A stretch of 64,000 nucleotides of DNA. Origin: Tretioscincus oriximinensis (lineage: Eukaryota; Chordata; Lepidosauria; Squamata; Gymnophthalmidae). Positions 28,151 to 39,201 of this stretch are shown here, in pieces (within the stretch, counting starts at the first letter, position 1; the number at the start of each line of letters is the position of its first letter). Location: the NCBI GenBank assembly GCA_022410635.1, contig JAJVDF010000002.1, positions 551,176 to 615,175 on the forward strand, in the 5' to 3' direction. The notes beneath the pieces were generated by a model. It saw only the letters and a program-made list of their open reading frames with translations, was not told the origin of the DNA and searched no databases. Both the position numbers and the translations under genes were made by a program.

Positions 28151-28960
28151 GTAATTTTTCCAGCTAAATTAGCTGCATCCCCATGAATACCTTTTACTGA
28201 GGAGGTAGCAACATCATGTAGAATCTACCCTGCGAGGTCACACAAGTTCAGTGATCCACTCTCTTAAAAAGCCCATGTCTTGGATTTTCCAGTCATCGCT
28301 GTTTGTCTGATTCTGCAGTTGAAATGTCTAAATTCAGTAAAATAGCCTTTGTAGAGCATTCAGTAACATGAACATAGTAAATCTTGCAAGACTTTGAGGC
28401 TACAGGTATAAAGTTCACTGGGTCTCTGCTTGCTGGGAATTGTAGTAAGGCAAGCACAGCGATGATTTATGGGGCCTGTCATGTGGCAAAAATGCAAGGC
28501 AATGTAACAAAACAGCGTGGAAAATTGCAGGTAGATGAGGCAGAATTGTGAATGTGTTTTTCTGAATTTAAAAGAAATAGTGAAACTATGTCGTGGGGAA
28601 GCACCCTCAGCGATAATTTTGCGGAACTATTTGGAAGTATCTTGAAAACAAAGTAGTGATTCTGTCAAGGTTAATTTGATAGGATTTATTTTCTTATCTC
28701 TCTATTTTTAATTAAGTAATTTTCAGAGTTTATCATGGGAATCTGCTGTATATTATTTGCTTCCACCTTAGCAGACGGAGCATCTGACAGTCTCGTGATA
28801 TGCTGCTAAGTAAGTTGACTGATACATACATAAGCTGAATAGACTCATTAATGGGTCCTTACTGGAAACTGCACTAGAAAGATTTCTTACTAAGTAGCAG
28901 CGAAGATGGGCTGAAGTGGTTTCATCAGTTCATGATTTGCAGCAAACTGGGCAATAATAA
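28150..28960. other. Intergenic DNA, nothing recognised
   Basis: No gene, RNA or repeat could be supported in this stretch. Confidence 0.4.
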
Positions 28961-28964
28961 TAAT

Positions 28965-29155
28965 GTTTATTAAAAACATTGTTACATTCTCCACAACAGA
29001 TACCCTGTGAAGTAGGTGTCACTGAGAGAGTTCTAAAGAACTGTGACTGGCCCAAGGTCATCCACAGATGGCTTCATGAAGGAGTGTATATTCGAACTGG
29101 GAGACTACCAAATAGGAATACAACACTTTAACTACTGCACTAAACTGGCTTCCAT
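28965..29155 (-). repeat. tRNA-derived SINE family A, - strand copy
   Basis: In reverse: 'ccacaacagataccctgtgaagtagg', 'gagagagttctaaagaactgtgactggccc', 'cgaactgggagactacc'. This is the family-A body and tRNA head. Confidence 0.75.
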
Positions 29156-29604
29156 TGGGTGGTCTGCTATGTCTGTTTGGATGTGAACCAAATNTCCCTA
29201 GATTATTGTTAAACTATTTTCACAAATGTAGTAAGTTTAAGCAACAATAAACATATAATATCTTAAAGCAAACTAAAACACCAAACGTAAGGGTTTTGAT
29301 CATGTGGGGCTGCTGCACTACGGTCACATGCAGTCCACAAGCCCAGATTAGAACAAATGCCTCAACTACACACTTCTTTAATCTACATTAGGCTCTTAGG
29401 GTCTATCCCCACGCACGATATACAGAGAGCTGGATGTCACATTACCTTCTATCAGCCCCATGAAGTCGCATAAAATGGAGGTCCTTTCCTGCCACCACAT
29501 TTTATCTTATTCAGCACTTGGTATTTTGTAAAGTCTGAAAGAAAGCTCTGTGGGGACTTTCAGCAATGAAAACTGCAAAAGCTCATTGGATCTTGGCTCT
29601 CAGA

Positions 29605-29828
29605 GAATGCTTGGAAATTGTTTACAGGGCGGCCAACCATAGGGTGGCACACATAGCTTTTGTTGCTTTCTCCACAAGACACCCTGTGAAGTAGGTGGGG
29701 CTGAGAGAGTTCTAAAGAACTGTGACTGGCCCAAGGTCACCCAGGTGGCTTTCATGGAGGAGTGGGGAATCGAACCGGGAGACTACCAGATGCGAGTCCA
29801 ACACACTAACCACTACACCAAACTTGCC
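29605..29828 (-). repeat. tRNA-derived SINE family A, - strand copy (well preserved)
   Basis: It shows 'ttctccacaagacaccctgtgaagtaggtgggg', 'aactgtgactggcccaaggtcacccag', the B-box complement GGAATCGAACCGG (29765-29777), and 'gtccaacacactaaccactacacca', a good tRNA-like head on the reverse strand. Confidence 0.85.
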
Positions 29829-29837
29829 ATTGCTCTT

Positions 29838-30634
29838 AGACAAGTTCATGGAAGCCAAGCATATAAACAGACAGTAGGATGCATGTCTTGATACTGCCTC
29901 TGAGATGGAGCAACAGGCAGTACTCCTGAAATGCCATTTGCAGGGCGTCGAGAACAGGTGAAGATTTTGCCTTCCACTGTTCCAGACTGCCCAGGTGCAA
30001 TTGGTGGGTCACTGTGTGTGAGACAGAATGTTGGCCTAGATGTAGGGTTGCCATATTCTGGCAACCCAAAACCGGGACGGGGGTGAGGTGCACGCGCACG
30101 CACGGACGCTTGTAGCGAGACAGGCAAAACTGCTTCTGCCTGTCTCAACACAAGCGTCCGCACCTGCTCCTTTGCTGGTGGCGGGGTTTCTCCCTGCTCT
30201 CGCCGCCAACTTGCCTGCAGCAGCGGAGCAAAAANGCTTGGGTTTGTGAGAGGAGAACAGAGCTGCCCTCCTGTCACAAACCCAGGCGTTTCTCCTCTGC
30301 TAGAGGCGAGTTGGCGGCGAGAGCGAAACCCCGCCTCCAGCCAAGGAGCAGCGACGGTGCGCTTTGAGGGTCCTCCCAGGACCCCGGAAAGCGTTGCTTG
30401 GGCTGCAGCCGTCAGCTCTGACGGCTGCTTTTCCTTTAAAATCCCGCCTTTTTCCATTCCCTGACGCAGCATCGGGGAATGTAAAAAGCCGGGATTTTGC
30501 CTCAAAACCCGGAGGGGACTATATTTTAGTCCCCAAAACCGGGTTTGTCCTGGTTTACTGGGACGTATGGCAACCCTACCTAGATGGGCTCCGGCCTGAT
30601 TCAGCAGGGCTTCTCTTATGTTCTTAAGGATACA
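29838..30634 (+). repeat. CR1 3' end interrupted by a hAT-like MITE
   Basis: The CR1 tail runs 29838-30042 and resumes at 30579-30634 (tagatgggctccggcctgattcagcaggg ... cttatgttctta). The insertion at 30043-30578 falls within the 'ctggactagatgggctct' segment, so the original sequence can be seen on both sides. Confidence 0.85.
30043..30578. mobile_element. hAT-like MITE, 536 bp, perfect 8-bp target duplication
   Basis: The terminal inverted repeat TAGGGTTGCCATA is exact at both ends (13 bp). CCTAGATG at 30035-30042 is repeated at 30579-30586. An 8-bp duplication is the hAT hallmark. The interior is GC-rich and itself folds back (the 'ggcggcgagagc' region against 'gctctcgccgcc'). No transposase. 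The long reverse-strand frame across it is accidental. Confidence 0.88.
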
Positions 30635-31204
30635 ACAGTAGTTCATGACTGTATTGTTGTATTCTTTAAAAGGTCAAACTTCTGACCTTTCGCTTCCTAG
30701 GCTGTTGGTTTATCATGTCCCATTATGGGGAAAGGCCTCACTTCCTTTTTGGCACACCAGAAGTTTAGTTGTGGCATGAGAGTGATATTTTCCAGAGCAA
30801 AAACCTTAGTCCTTTTGTTGTACCTCTTCTATCAGGAACCCTATCAAGGTTCTAAATCAGGAACCACTTTGCCATGGAATGCATTTTTCTTTTGTCTAGG
30901 ATATTTCTTGGGAGTCTTTAAAAAATATCAAATCTATTGACATGACTGTTGTGCCAGGGCTCTGTAGATCTAATAAATATCTGAAGCAGAATAGCAAAAG
31001 CTGAGATTTAACAACTGTCAAAATAATTGTGCTGTGTATGACTCAGTCCCTCAAAGCTTCTACAAAGGACAAAAATATCAAATTGGCATCTATTAAATAG
31101 GAGGGATGAATATTCCTTGCTACTTTATAGCTACAGTATAAACTCCAGAATTGGCCTATCTGTGATTCTTTGGTAAAGGAAAATATTTAACCAAAGATCA
31201 AGAG

Positions 31205-31460
31205 AAGGTAATGATCGGGTTTCAAAGCCCCGTGTTGGACCTGGGGAGGGGTGAGCACCTTCCACTAGTCTGGGGCTCTAGCCGACCCAGCTATTTGAAA
31301 GAGATGCAAATTTGTAATTTGCATATCAATTAGATAAATGAGTACCCAACTTGATGGGGAAGGTAGAATAAGATGTAAGCCTTCGGGCAAATATTAACCC
31401 TGTAAGCTGCTCTGGAAAAGAGTGGGGTATAAAAACTCAATTCTTCTTATTCTTCTTCTA
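31205..31460 (+). repeat. tRNA-derived SINE family B, + strand copy
   Basis: B-box-like GGTTTCAAAGCCCCGTG, then 'agctatttgaaagagatgcaaatttg', 'caattagataaatgagtacc', 'aagccttcgggcaaat', 'gtaagctgctctggaaaagagtggggtataaaaa', and a TTCTTCTTATT-type tail. Confidence 0.8.
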
Positions 31461-31464
31461 GTGA

Positions 31465-32885
31465 TTGCTAGGAATAAAAGAAGCATGATATTCTTTGCTT
31501 CTGCATGTAATGCACATATTGGAATAGGTGATTCTTGGAATCCTTTACCAGCCCCAAAGTTTTCTCTATGTCACTGGAACTAATTGTCATGTCATTAAAA
31601 TACTTGTGCTCAAGTGCAGCCTGAATATCTTTAACTCTTTGGCACTTCAGTTTTGTAAGGAGTGATTCTCGTAGCAAACGCTTTATCAAAAAGCAGAGAC
31701 AGAGGATTTCCAAAACAAATATACTTTATTAATGAAGGGTGGCCATGGATCTCAAAACACCTCCTTTGAGATCTTTGAAAACCAGCTTACTGTTTTCCAT
31801 TGGCTAAAGAAACAGAAGTCTCAAATTGTCTCACCTTTTCCATGCTGCTCCTTGGTATGACCTTTGTCCATTTGACTTGGTATGTCCATTCAAATGAGGA
31901 AAATGGCTTCTAGAGGCATATCAGTTAACATTCATAAGCTCATTGAGTGTGCATAATATTAAAGATATTCTAACCAGTATTTGACTCCCTTCAAACTATT
32001 TCTAGTCCATATATCTATACTGAATTGTGAATATACATAGTAGAATGATATATTGTTGTCACATTGTATCTGGTTTATTTTTCTCCTATTTGGTGGTCTG
32101 CCAAACTCCTTATCTTTGTAACCCTCTTGATCTTCACCTGTTCTCCTCCCTGCATTTTACACTGAGAGGTATCCTGTCTCTCTCCTGTGGACTACACAGA
32201 CATAGGCAGTTTTGTTTTTGCAAAAATACCGAAGTGACTCCCTCTGTCTTTGTGCTACAGTCATTCTTTTTACTTGTCTTTAATATGGAAGCATATACAT
32301 TTATGCCTGTAATTTAGGGCAGTGAATTTCTTAAAACAGGTTATAGTTACAACATCTTACCCTGTGCTATGTATTTAATATTATTTTTCTCAAACATATC
32401 ACAGGCCTCTTTGATTTACTATTTAATTAATACCACAGTCTCATTAAACAAGAAAAAAAAAATCATAGCACGTTATGACTAGACCTGCTGGTAAAGTAAT
32501 TTCCAGTAGGCAACAAATGTCATTACATAAAAAGCAGCAAGAAGCCAGTGGATAGAGGAAAAGATAAACAGATGCCGATAAATTACATACCAGTGGTGGG
32601 AAGTGCATACTTTGGTATGACAGATAAACCATTATCCATCCCAAGGATCTCTAGGTAGGTCTGGGAAAGAATTATTTCTGAAAACTCACAGTAATGCTTT
32701 AGTGTGCTGCTGTGTTCCATAGGGCTTTGAACCTAATTTTTGGACAGTATTCATTTGCAGAAGATCTGACTTCTAGAAGAGTCAAATGCAACTGATGCTT
32801 GCTTAGACCAGGGGCGCGGAACCCAAAGACCAGGGCCCAGGTCTGGCCGAGGAATCATGCGGTCTGGCAAGGGGATACAGTACAA
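31465..32885. other. Intergenic DNA, nothing firmly recognised
   Basis: It contains a reverse-strand frame of 81 codons (31468-31713) without recognisable domains. A 'gaccaggggcgcgga' motif at 32807 resembles a MITE end. No supported gene. Confidence 0.4.
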
Positions 32886-32889
32886 ATAT

Positions 32890-33100
32890 TGAGGGCAAGT
32901 TTGGTGCAGTGGTTAGAGTGTTGGACTCTTATTTGGTAGTCTCCTGGTTTGGTTCCACCCTCCTCCATGAAACCAGATGGGTGACCTTGGGCCAGAACCC
33001 TCTCAGCCCCATGTACTTCACAGGGTGTCTGTTGTGGAGAAAGCAACAAAAGTTATATGTGCCACCCTTTGGTTGGCTGCCCGGAGACCTTCAGGTATAG
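32890..33100 (+). repeat. tRNA-derived SINE family A, + strand copy
   Basis: 'tggtgcagtggttagagtgttggactc' gives the A-box region. B-box-like GGTTTGGTTCCA, 'gatgggtgaccttgggcc', 'cacagggtgtctgttgtgg' and 'aaagcaacaaaagttatatgtgcc' follow in order. The downstream 'cccggagaccttcaggtata' is an L2-like tail. Confidence 0.85.
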
Positions 33101-33129
33101 CTTACAAGTATTGCTGAGGTCCAGCCAAA

Positions 33130-33215
33130 TCAGGCCTGCTATAGTCTATACTGGCATGGGGACAGCCACGATCTGAGCTGAGAATAACCCAGAATAAGGC
33201 TCAATGGGGACAGGG
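33130..33215. repeat. Fragment of the dispersed palindromic repeat P1
   Basis: 'gcctgctatagtctatactggcatgggga' and 'cccagaataaggctcaatgggg' match the halves of the element at 38342-38520. Confidence 0.55.
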
Positions 33216-33485
33216 TGAGTGTGTCATTGAACCTGCTGTGAAAGGCACTTACTCCAGTCAACACTTGCTGGAAAAAAAATCTCTGTCTAGAATTCAGCTC
33301 ACTGAATAGGGAAGTGCTTTTCCACAAATAGAAATCACGACCACACTGCAGCCGAACACATGCAAAAAAGAGGAACTTTTCCATGGTCTGTAACGTCAGC
33401 AAGAGCTTGTGCCTGAGTGTGCAAATGAATCGTTTGCAATTAAGAAAAACAGTGAGTGTGTAGAAGTATTTTTCAAGTGTGCAGC

Positions 33486-34195
33486 AGTAGCAAAAAAAGG
33501 CAAATTCCATGGGGATAATTAGGAAAGGAATCAAAAACAAGTCAGCAAATGTTGTTTTGCCTCTTTATAAATCTGTGGTGAGGCCACATTTGGAATATTG
33601 TGTTCAATTCTGTTCACCACATCTCAAGAGGGACATTTTGGAACTGGAGAAGGTGCAGAAAAGGGCAACAAAAATGATCAAGGGTCTGGAGCACCTCCCT
33701 TACGAAGCAAGGCTGCAACGTCTGGGCCTCTTCAGCCTTGAAAGGTGACGTTTGAGAGGTGATCTGATTGAAGTGTACAAAATCATGCATGGGATCAACA
33801 GGGTGAATAGAGAAAAATGTTTTATCTATCACACAACACTCGGACCAGAAGGCACTCCCTGAAACTGTTGGGGAGAAAAGGAAAGTATTTTTTCACCCAG
33901 AGGGTCATAGGCCCGTGGAATTTATTTCCTGAAGAGGTGGTGGTAGCTTGGATAGTGACTAGAAAGGTTTATGGACACCAAGGGTATAAATGGATGCTAG
34001 GATGGATGTCTGGATGTTGCCTCCGGGATGGAGCAACAGTCAGGACTCCTGAGATACCATTTGCAGGGCGTCATGAACAGGGGCATATTTTGCTTTCCTC
34101 TGTTCGGACTGCCCAGGTGCATCTGGTGGGCCTCTGTATGAGACAGAATGCTGAACTAGATAGCTGATCCAGTGTGGCTCTTCTTATGTTCTTAT
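33486..34195 (+). repeat. CR1-type LINE: ORF2 C-terminal part and 3'UTR (best copy)
   Basis: An open stretch of 79 codons at 33509-33748 reads LPLYKSVVRPHLEYCVQFCS, then [35 protein letters not shown], the conserved end of CR1-group reverse transcriptases. The frame then breaks but continues as [14 protein letters not shown] and KYFFTQRVIGPWNLFPEEVV. The 3'UTR follows with 'gatggagcaacagtcaggactcctgagatacc' and ends 'ggctcttcttatgttctta'. It serves here as the reference for all other CR1 fragments in the window. The element is 5'-truncated. Confidence 0.88.
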
Positions 34196-35355
34196 GATCT
34201 TCACCAGTTCCAACTTCCATAAATTGCTTCTACTTATTAACCAGACCAAAAAGTGTAGGATAGTTTCAAAAAAGGATTAGAAGACAAGTGTATCAATAGC
34301 TATGGATGNAAAAATGGGCAGTATTCCTGAAAGACTATTTACAGGAAGTCCAGAACCCNTGAGNGTTTTGTCTTCTTCTGCTTGAGACTGCCCTAATGAA
34401 AGTGGTGGACCTCTGTGTGAGGCAGAATGCAGGACTATTCAGCAGGTCTCTTATGTAAGTACTTAAGAGAAGCCCTGCTGAATTGGGCTGGAGTCCATCT
34501 GGTGCAGCATTCTGTCTTATGCAGAGGCCCACCAATTTCATCTTGGCAGTTTAAGACAAGTTCTATAGACATGTTTATGGACACCAAGGGTATAAATGGC
34601 TACTAGGATGAATGTCTGGATGTTGCTTCCAGGATGGAGCAACAGGCAGGACTCCTGAAATACCATTTCCAGGGAATTGAGGTGCATATTTTGCCTTCTG
34701 TTCAGATTGCCCAGGTGCAACTGGGGGGGCCCTCTTTATGATAGAATGCTGGACTAGGTGGCTGATCCAGTGTGGCTCTTCTTATGTTCTTATGATCTTC
34801 ACCAGTTCCGANTTCCATAAATTGCTTCTACTTATTAACCAGACCAAGAAGTGTAGGATAGTTTCAAAAAAGGATTAGAAGACAAGTGTATCAATAGCTA
34901 TGGATGAAAAAATGGGCAGTATTCCTGAAAGACTATTTACAGGAAGTCCAGAACCCATGAGGGTTTTGTCTTCTTCTGCTTGAGACTGCCCTAATGAAAG
35001 TGGTGGACCTCTGTGTGAGGCAGAATGCAGGACTATTCAGCAGGTCTCTTATGTAAGTACTTAAGAGAAGCCCTGCTGAATTGGGCTGGAGTCCATCTGG
35101 TCCAGCATTCTGTCTTATGCAGAGGCCCACCAATTTCATCTTGGCAGTTTAAGACAAGTTCTATAGACAAGTTTATGGACACCAAGGGTATAAATGGCTA
35201 CTAGGATGGATGTCTGGATGCTGCTTCCAGGATGGAGCAACAAGCAGGACTCCTGAAATACCATTTCCAGGGAATTGAGGTGCATATTTTGCCTTCTGTT
35301 CAGATTGCCCAGGTGCAACTGGGGGGGCCTCTTTGTGATAGAATGCTGGACTAGA
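34159..35355 (+). repeat. Recent tandem duplication of a 598-bp unit
   Basis: The block starting 'gctgatccagtgtggctcttc' at about 34160 recurs at about 34758, and both continue for about 598 bp with only a handful of differences. Each unit holds a reverse CR1 tail (34455-34550; 35053-35150) and a forward CR1 tail. N bases at 34309, 34359, 34364 and 34812 sit at sites where the copies would otherwise agree. Confidence 0.85.
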
Positions 35356-35439
35356 TGGGCTCTGGCCCACAAAGAGTCCCACCAATTGCGCCTGTGCAGT
35401 CTGAACAGAAGGGAAAGTAATGTTTATGCAAGTAGTTCT

Positions 35440-35640
35440 AATTTGGTGTAGTCAGAATCTTGCTCTTATCTGCTAATCTCTCCGTTCGATTCCACACTCC
35501 TCCATGAAGCCAGTTGTGTGACCTTGGGCCAGTCACAGATCTTTATCTCTCTCAGGCCAGTCTACTTCACAGGGTTTCTGTTGTGGAGTAAGCAACAAAA
35601 TCTATGTGGTGGAAAGGGTGTTATAAAAATTTTAAAAAAT
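35440..35640 (+). repeat. tRNA-derived SINE family A, + strand copy
   Basis: It has B-box-like GTTCGATTCCACACTCCTCCA at 35483, 'gaagccagttgtgtgaccttgggcc', 'cacagggtttctgttgtgg' and 'taagcaacaaaatctatgtgg'. Confidence 0.75.
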
Positions 35641-36334
35641 TATTATATTCATGGCATCATTTTATTCCCTGTGTGTGAGCATTGGTTGCTGTGTATAGTT
35701 TTTTGCTTTGCTTTCCATCAGAGAGGTTCGTTGCCAAAGAGCTACGGATAAATATGCTGTATTTCATAAANGCAGGCTTGCTGCAGTGTATATCCAGCAG
35801 TGCTTTTGTCTTTCTCAAGCTATCAGAAGCCCAGTTGCACTGAACTGACACTTTGACAGTACAAGATTGATCTGCACTTAAATGGCTCATTACTGCCAAG
35901 CAACATGAACACCTTACCTGGTGGAGAAGGGAAAAAGCTAAAAGAAACAGCAAACTCCAAGGACCCAGCTTTTGTTTCTATGGAAACTAGACAAAGGTGT
36001 TTTAAACAAGGTGGGAACAACGCTTGCACCTCTTTAGCAGTGACTCCAATCTTCCCAGTGCCAATATAGTGATGTTTTGTTTTTCTGTTTGTTTGTGATT
36101 ATATTTATATTCTTCCCTATACCCAAGGCTCTCAGAGCAGGTTACAATAGTTATAAAGACAGCTGAAAACAGGAAAAAGAACAGGAAAAAGAAAATGAGG
36201 ACAGTGACTGTAGGAAGAGAGGGTGCTTTATCTCCATATTAGATTCCTGAAAAATGGTGCATGAACTGAAATTGGATTGAATGTTAGTAAGAGAACATGG
36301 AGAGAGGTTGTGTCTGGGTTTTTGAGGTTTGACT

Positions 36335-36630
36335 TTGGGACAGAAAAGAAGAACTGGGTTTTTATACCCTTCTTTTCTCACCAGAAGGGACTCAAAGTAG
36401 CTTGCAAAGTTTTACCTGAATGCTTACATTCTATCTTCCCCACTGGGCTGTGGTGGTTTTCATTTATCCAGTTGCAGTCAGTTACAATTTCTTGCAATTC
36501 TTGCTTTCGAATAGCTGGGTGGGCTAGAGCTACATGCTAGTAGAAGGTGGTCACCCCTCCTCACATCCGACACAAGGCCTCCAAACNCCATCTCCCAGAT
36601 GAGAGACCCACTCTTTAGCGACTGCGCCAT
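36335..36630 (-). repeat. tRNA-derived SINE family B, - strand copy
   Basis: 'ttatacccttcttttctcaccagaagggactcaaagtagcttgc', 'ttacattctatcttccccac', 'gaatagctgggtgggctagagct', and a head ending 'gagagacccactctttagcgactgc', all in the order of the 60165 copy. Confidence 0.8.
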
Positions 36631-37131
36631 TCGCAGACTGCAAGTGGAATGGCTGCCTAGGGGGCAATTTGATAATTAGAAAAAGTGCAGGAAGCTGAGA
36701 ATGGGATCTGTGCCTCCATCTTGTTGTTCAGCTTACCTCACTGACCCCACATTCTCATAGGGTTAGGTAAACATAGGGTCTCATAGGTCAGGTAGTTTAC
36801 CTTACTGATCCTGAGACGTCCCTTTTTCACCTGGCCTTTGCTTGAAGAAATGCCATTTTCCTTCCCACCTTCAGGTACTGTTTGAATATACCAATTTTTT
36901 ATTTTTGTTTTTATTGTTGGCTGCCCGGAGACCTTTGTGTATAGGGCAAGGTATAGGTATAAATAAAACAAAGAAATAATAAGCATATAAAAAGGTAAGA
37001 AATGGTGGGTAACTAATGATTACCATAGGCTGGGGGGAGCATTTCAAGGTCAAGACTTAGGAAAACAGAAATGTTTTTAAAATGTTTATACAGAAAGCTA
37101 GGAAGATAGACTGACAAAGAGTAACGAAGTA

Positions 37132-37304
37132 CAGGTAGACTTTGCTTTATAAGCTCCTGCTGTTTTACAAGCACTCAGTTTTAGACCATTGTCCTAAAGC
37201 TGAGTTCACCATTCAAAAAAACTTCTATTGCTTCCACTTTACAAATTCCCTTTTTACAAACAAAAATTTGGTCTCAGTTAGCTTATAAAGTCAAGGGTTA
37301 CCTG
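37132..37304. repeat. Tc/mariner-like MITE with TA duplication, 173 bp
   Basis: The ends CAGGTAGACTTTGCTTTATAAGC and GCTTATAAAGTCAAGGGTTACCTG are imperfect inverses, with TA at 37130-37131 and 37305-37306. The interior is a second inverted pair of CTTTACAAATTCCC-type strings. No coding frame. Confidence 0.78.
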
Positions 37305-37309
37305 TATAT

Positions 37310-38340
37310 AATCCACATTACTCTAATTTTACATGATTTTTTTAAAATATCAATAAATCAACATATTACTTCATTGCAAAGATCTCTATGTTCTTACCTT
37401 GCTTCAGGGAGGATTCCAGCTAATGGTCTTGACAGAATAAAAAGCCATCAACTAATTCTGACATATGGCTCCATTCCCTTGGATGAGATGCACTTATGAT
37501 GCATTGAACTTGGGTGTTTGTACTTGGGACTTGTCAAACAGGACTTAATTCTGGAACAATTATGATCCAGCGCTGTTCAGAGATGAGTACAGAATGAGGA
37601 TTTGAAAGCAGGATACTTGATCACCACTGAGATTCAAGCATGGAATAAGTATTTTCACCCATGAATTGTCCATGTGTTGTAGGCCTGGGTGAAATCCACT
37701 GAGGGATTGTATCTAGGAACCAGAGTATGTACCATCAAGCCATTATTCAGAGGCAGTGTCTGGTATGAAATTGGTACTTGTTTCTCAGAAGATCCCATGA
37801 AAAAACAGTGAAAAGGGGGGTTAAGTGAGGACAGGAGAAGAATAAACATTGACTAGCATGCCGTGGGACACCAGAGTGTACACTGATTTCAGTCACATCA
37901 GAGAATGTGAGACCCTAGGTGAAATACAGCCACATTTCTGGCTGTAACAGGGTCTTGAGCTGGCCACCAATGCTCAAGATGACAGTCCTCTCATTCTAGA
38001 TCTGGGTACCAACGGTGGTAATGTGCTGGGAAATTGCAAGCACAGCAAGTTATGTGCTTAAATCACACTGTTGGGTTTCACTGTGCAGCTGGTTGACCAC
38101 AAGAGTAAACCAGAGGGGCTATGTAATCAATGGAAGCAATATCCTCAGAAACTTCCAAAAAGAATAATTCAACCACAACTGGCAAGGATGAGCCAGGTAG
38201 ACCCAAGGTCTATTTCACTACAAATNTGCATGGGACTCATTGCTACTACTTGCTTCTCAAACTGGCTTTTTGCTTTTAGCAAGGGATTCTAGCATCTCAG
38301 GTTGACAGCTTGAGCTTTTATAGATCAGTTTGCAGACTAC
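37310..38340. other. Intergenic DNA, nothing recognised
   Basis: About 1 kb without a supported gene or identifiable repeat. Confidence 0.4.
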
Positions 38341-38341
38341 A

Positions 38342-38520
38342 GCCTTTCTGCACCAAGGCTTATTCTAGGCTGTATCTCAGAATAGAACTTGGCCATCCAC
38401 ATGTCAGTGAAGTGTATGGCAGGCACCATCCGGGGCATGCCATAGTCTACACTAGCATAAGGATGGTATGCTACTGCTCCAATATATAGCCCAGAATTAG
38501 GCTCTGTGCAGAAAGGGCTC
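38342..38520. repeat. Palindromic dispersed repeat P1 (MITE-like)
   Basis: The left end GCCTTTCTGCACCAAGGCTT is mirrored by the right end CTCTGTGCAGAAAGGGCT. The arms share 'attctaggctgtat' and 'atatagcccagaat'. Partial copies occur at 1283, 24375, 33130, 45355, 54295 and 59890, so it is a mid-copy family. Class not certain. Confidence 0.65.
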
Positions 38521-38563
38521 AAGTCATCTTCAGATACATTGGTTGAAGAGCCTAGGGACAAAC

Positions 38564-38645
38564 TATACTGCTCAAAAAAATTAAGGGAACACTTAGTGTT
38601 ACACTGTTATGTTAACGTGTTCCATTAATTATTTTGAACAATATA
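38564..38645. repeat. Short hairpin MITE, copy 3
   Basis: TATACTGCTCAAAAAAATTA on the left and the inverse AATTATTTTGAACAATATA on the right; more diverged than copies 1 and 2. Confidence 0.8.
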
Positions 38646-38764
38646 TATAGGGACTTCACACATCTGATGAAGTCTAGGAACGCTCATACCACCAACCTTT
38701 TTTCTCAGTCTCTAAAGTGCTACTGGCGTGCCCCCACCTTGATAGAAATACTGATCCAAATTAA

Positions 38765-38842
38765 TATACTGCTCAAAACAATTAAGGGAACACTTTAACA
38801 AAAAAGTGTAACACTAAGTGTTCCCTTGTTTTGAGCAGTATA
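38765..38842. repeat. Short hairpin MITE, copy 4
   Basis: TATACTGCTCAAAACAATTA on the left and GTTTTGAGCAGTATA on the right, with a small deletion in the right arm. It lies only 119 bp from copy 3. Confidence 0.85.
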
Positions 38843-38874
38843 GTTACTTTCTTGGATACTGTTTAAGTTTAGAC

Positions 38875-39038
38875 CAGTAATTCCCAAACTTTTTTGAACT
38901 GCCGCCCCCTTGGCTCTCAGGCCACATCCCTAGTACCCCCCACCCCATTCACCTCAATTGTATAAAAAAATTCTTAATGCCCCCTCAGTGTCTTCAGCAC
39001 CCATAGGGGGGCAGTACCACCCACTTTGGGAATCACTG
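38875..39038. mobile_element. hAT (Charlie-like) MITE, 164 bp, perfect 8-bp target duplication
   Basis: The ends CAGTAATTCCCAAA and TTTGGGAATCACTG are inverses with one mismatch and match the CAGTG...CCCAAA type seen in hAT-Charlie elements. GTTTAGAC flanks it at 38867-38874 and 39039-39046. No coding capacity. Confidence 0.88.
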
Positions 39039-39076
39039 GTTTAGACTGTTACTCTTTTTTTTAAATATATATATAT

Positions 39077-39114
39077 TTGGTCGACATTCAAGGCGTTCGA
39101 GAACTGAGGTACCA

Positions 39115-39162
<48 letters not shown>

Positions 39163-39201
39163 TGGTACCTCGGTTCTCGAACGCCTTGAATGTCGACCAA
39201 A
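39077..39201. repeat. Long hairpin: inverted MITE ends around a (TA)n loop
   Basis: 39077-39117 is the reverse complement, with one mismatch, of 39160-39200 (the first 41 bp of the MITE copy 2). The 42 bp between are almost pure TA. The left arm is a lone terminal fragment; the rest of that copy is missing. Confidence 0.9.

Noticed and set aside
29846..30646. Reverse-strand frame of 266 codons
   Set aside because: It crosses two unrelated elements (a CR1 tail and a GC-rich hAT-like MITE with exact borders), so it is accidental.
31468..31713. Reverse-strand frame of 81 codons with protein-like composition
   Set aside because: I recognise no domain or homologue, and there is no splice or promoter context; it is left unannotated as a gene. 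A protein search would decide.
34159..35355. CRISPR-like or satellite array
   Set aside because: Only two long units without spacers, in a vertebrate genome; it is a tandem duplication of repeat-containing DNA.
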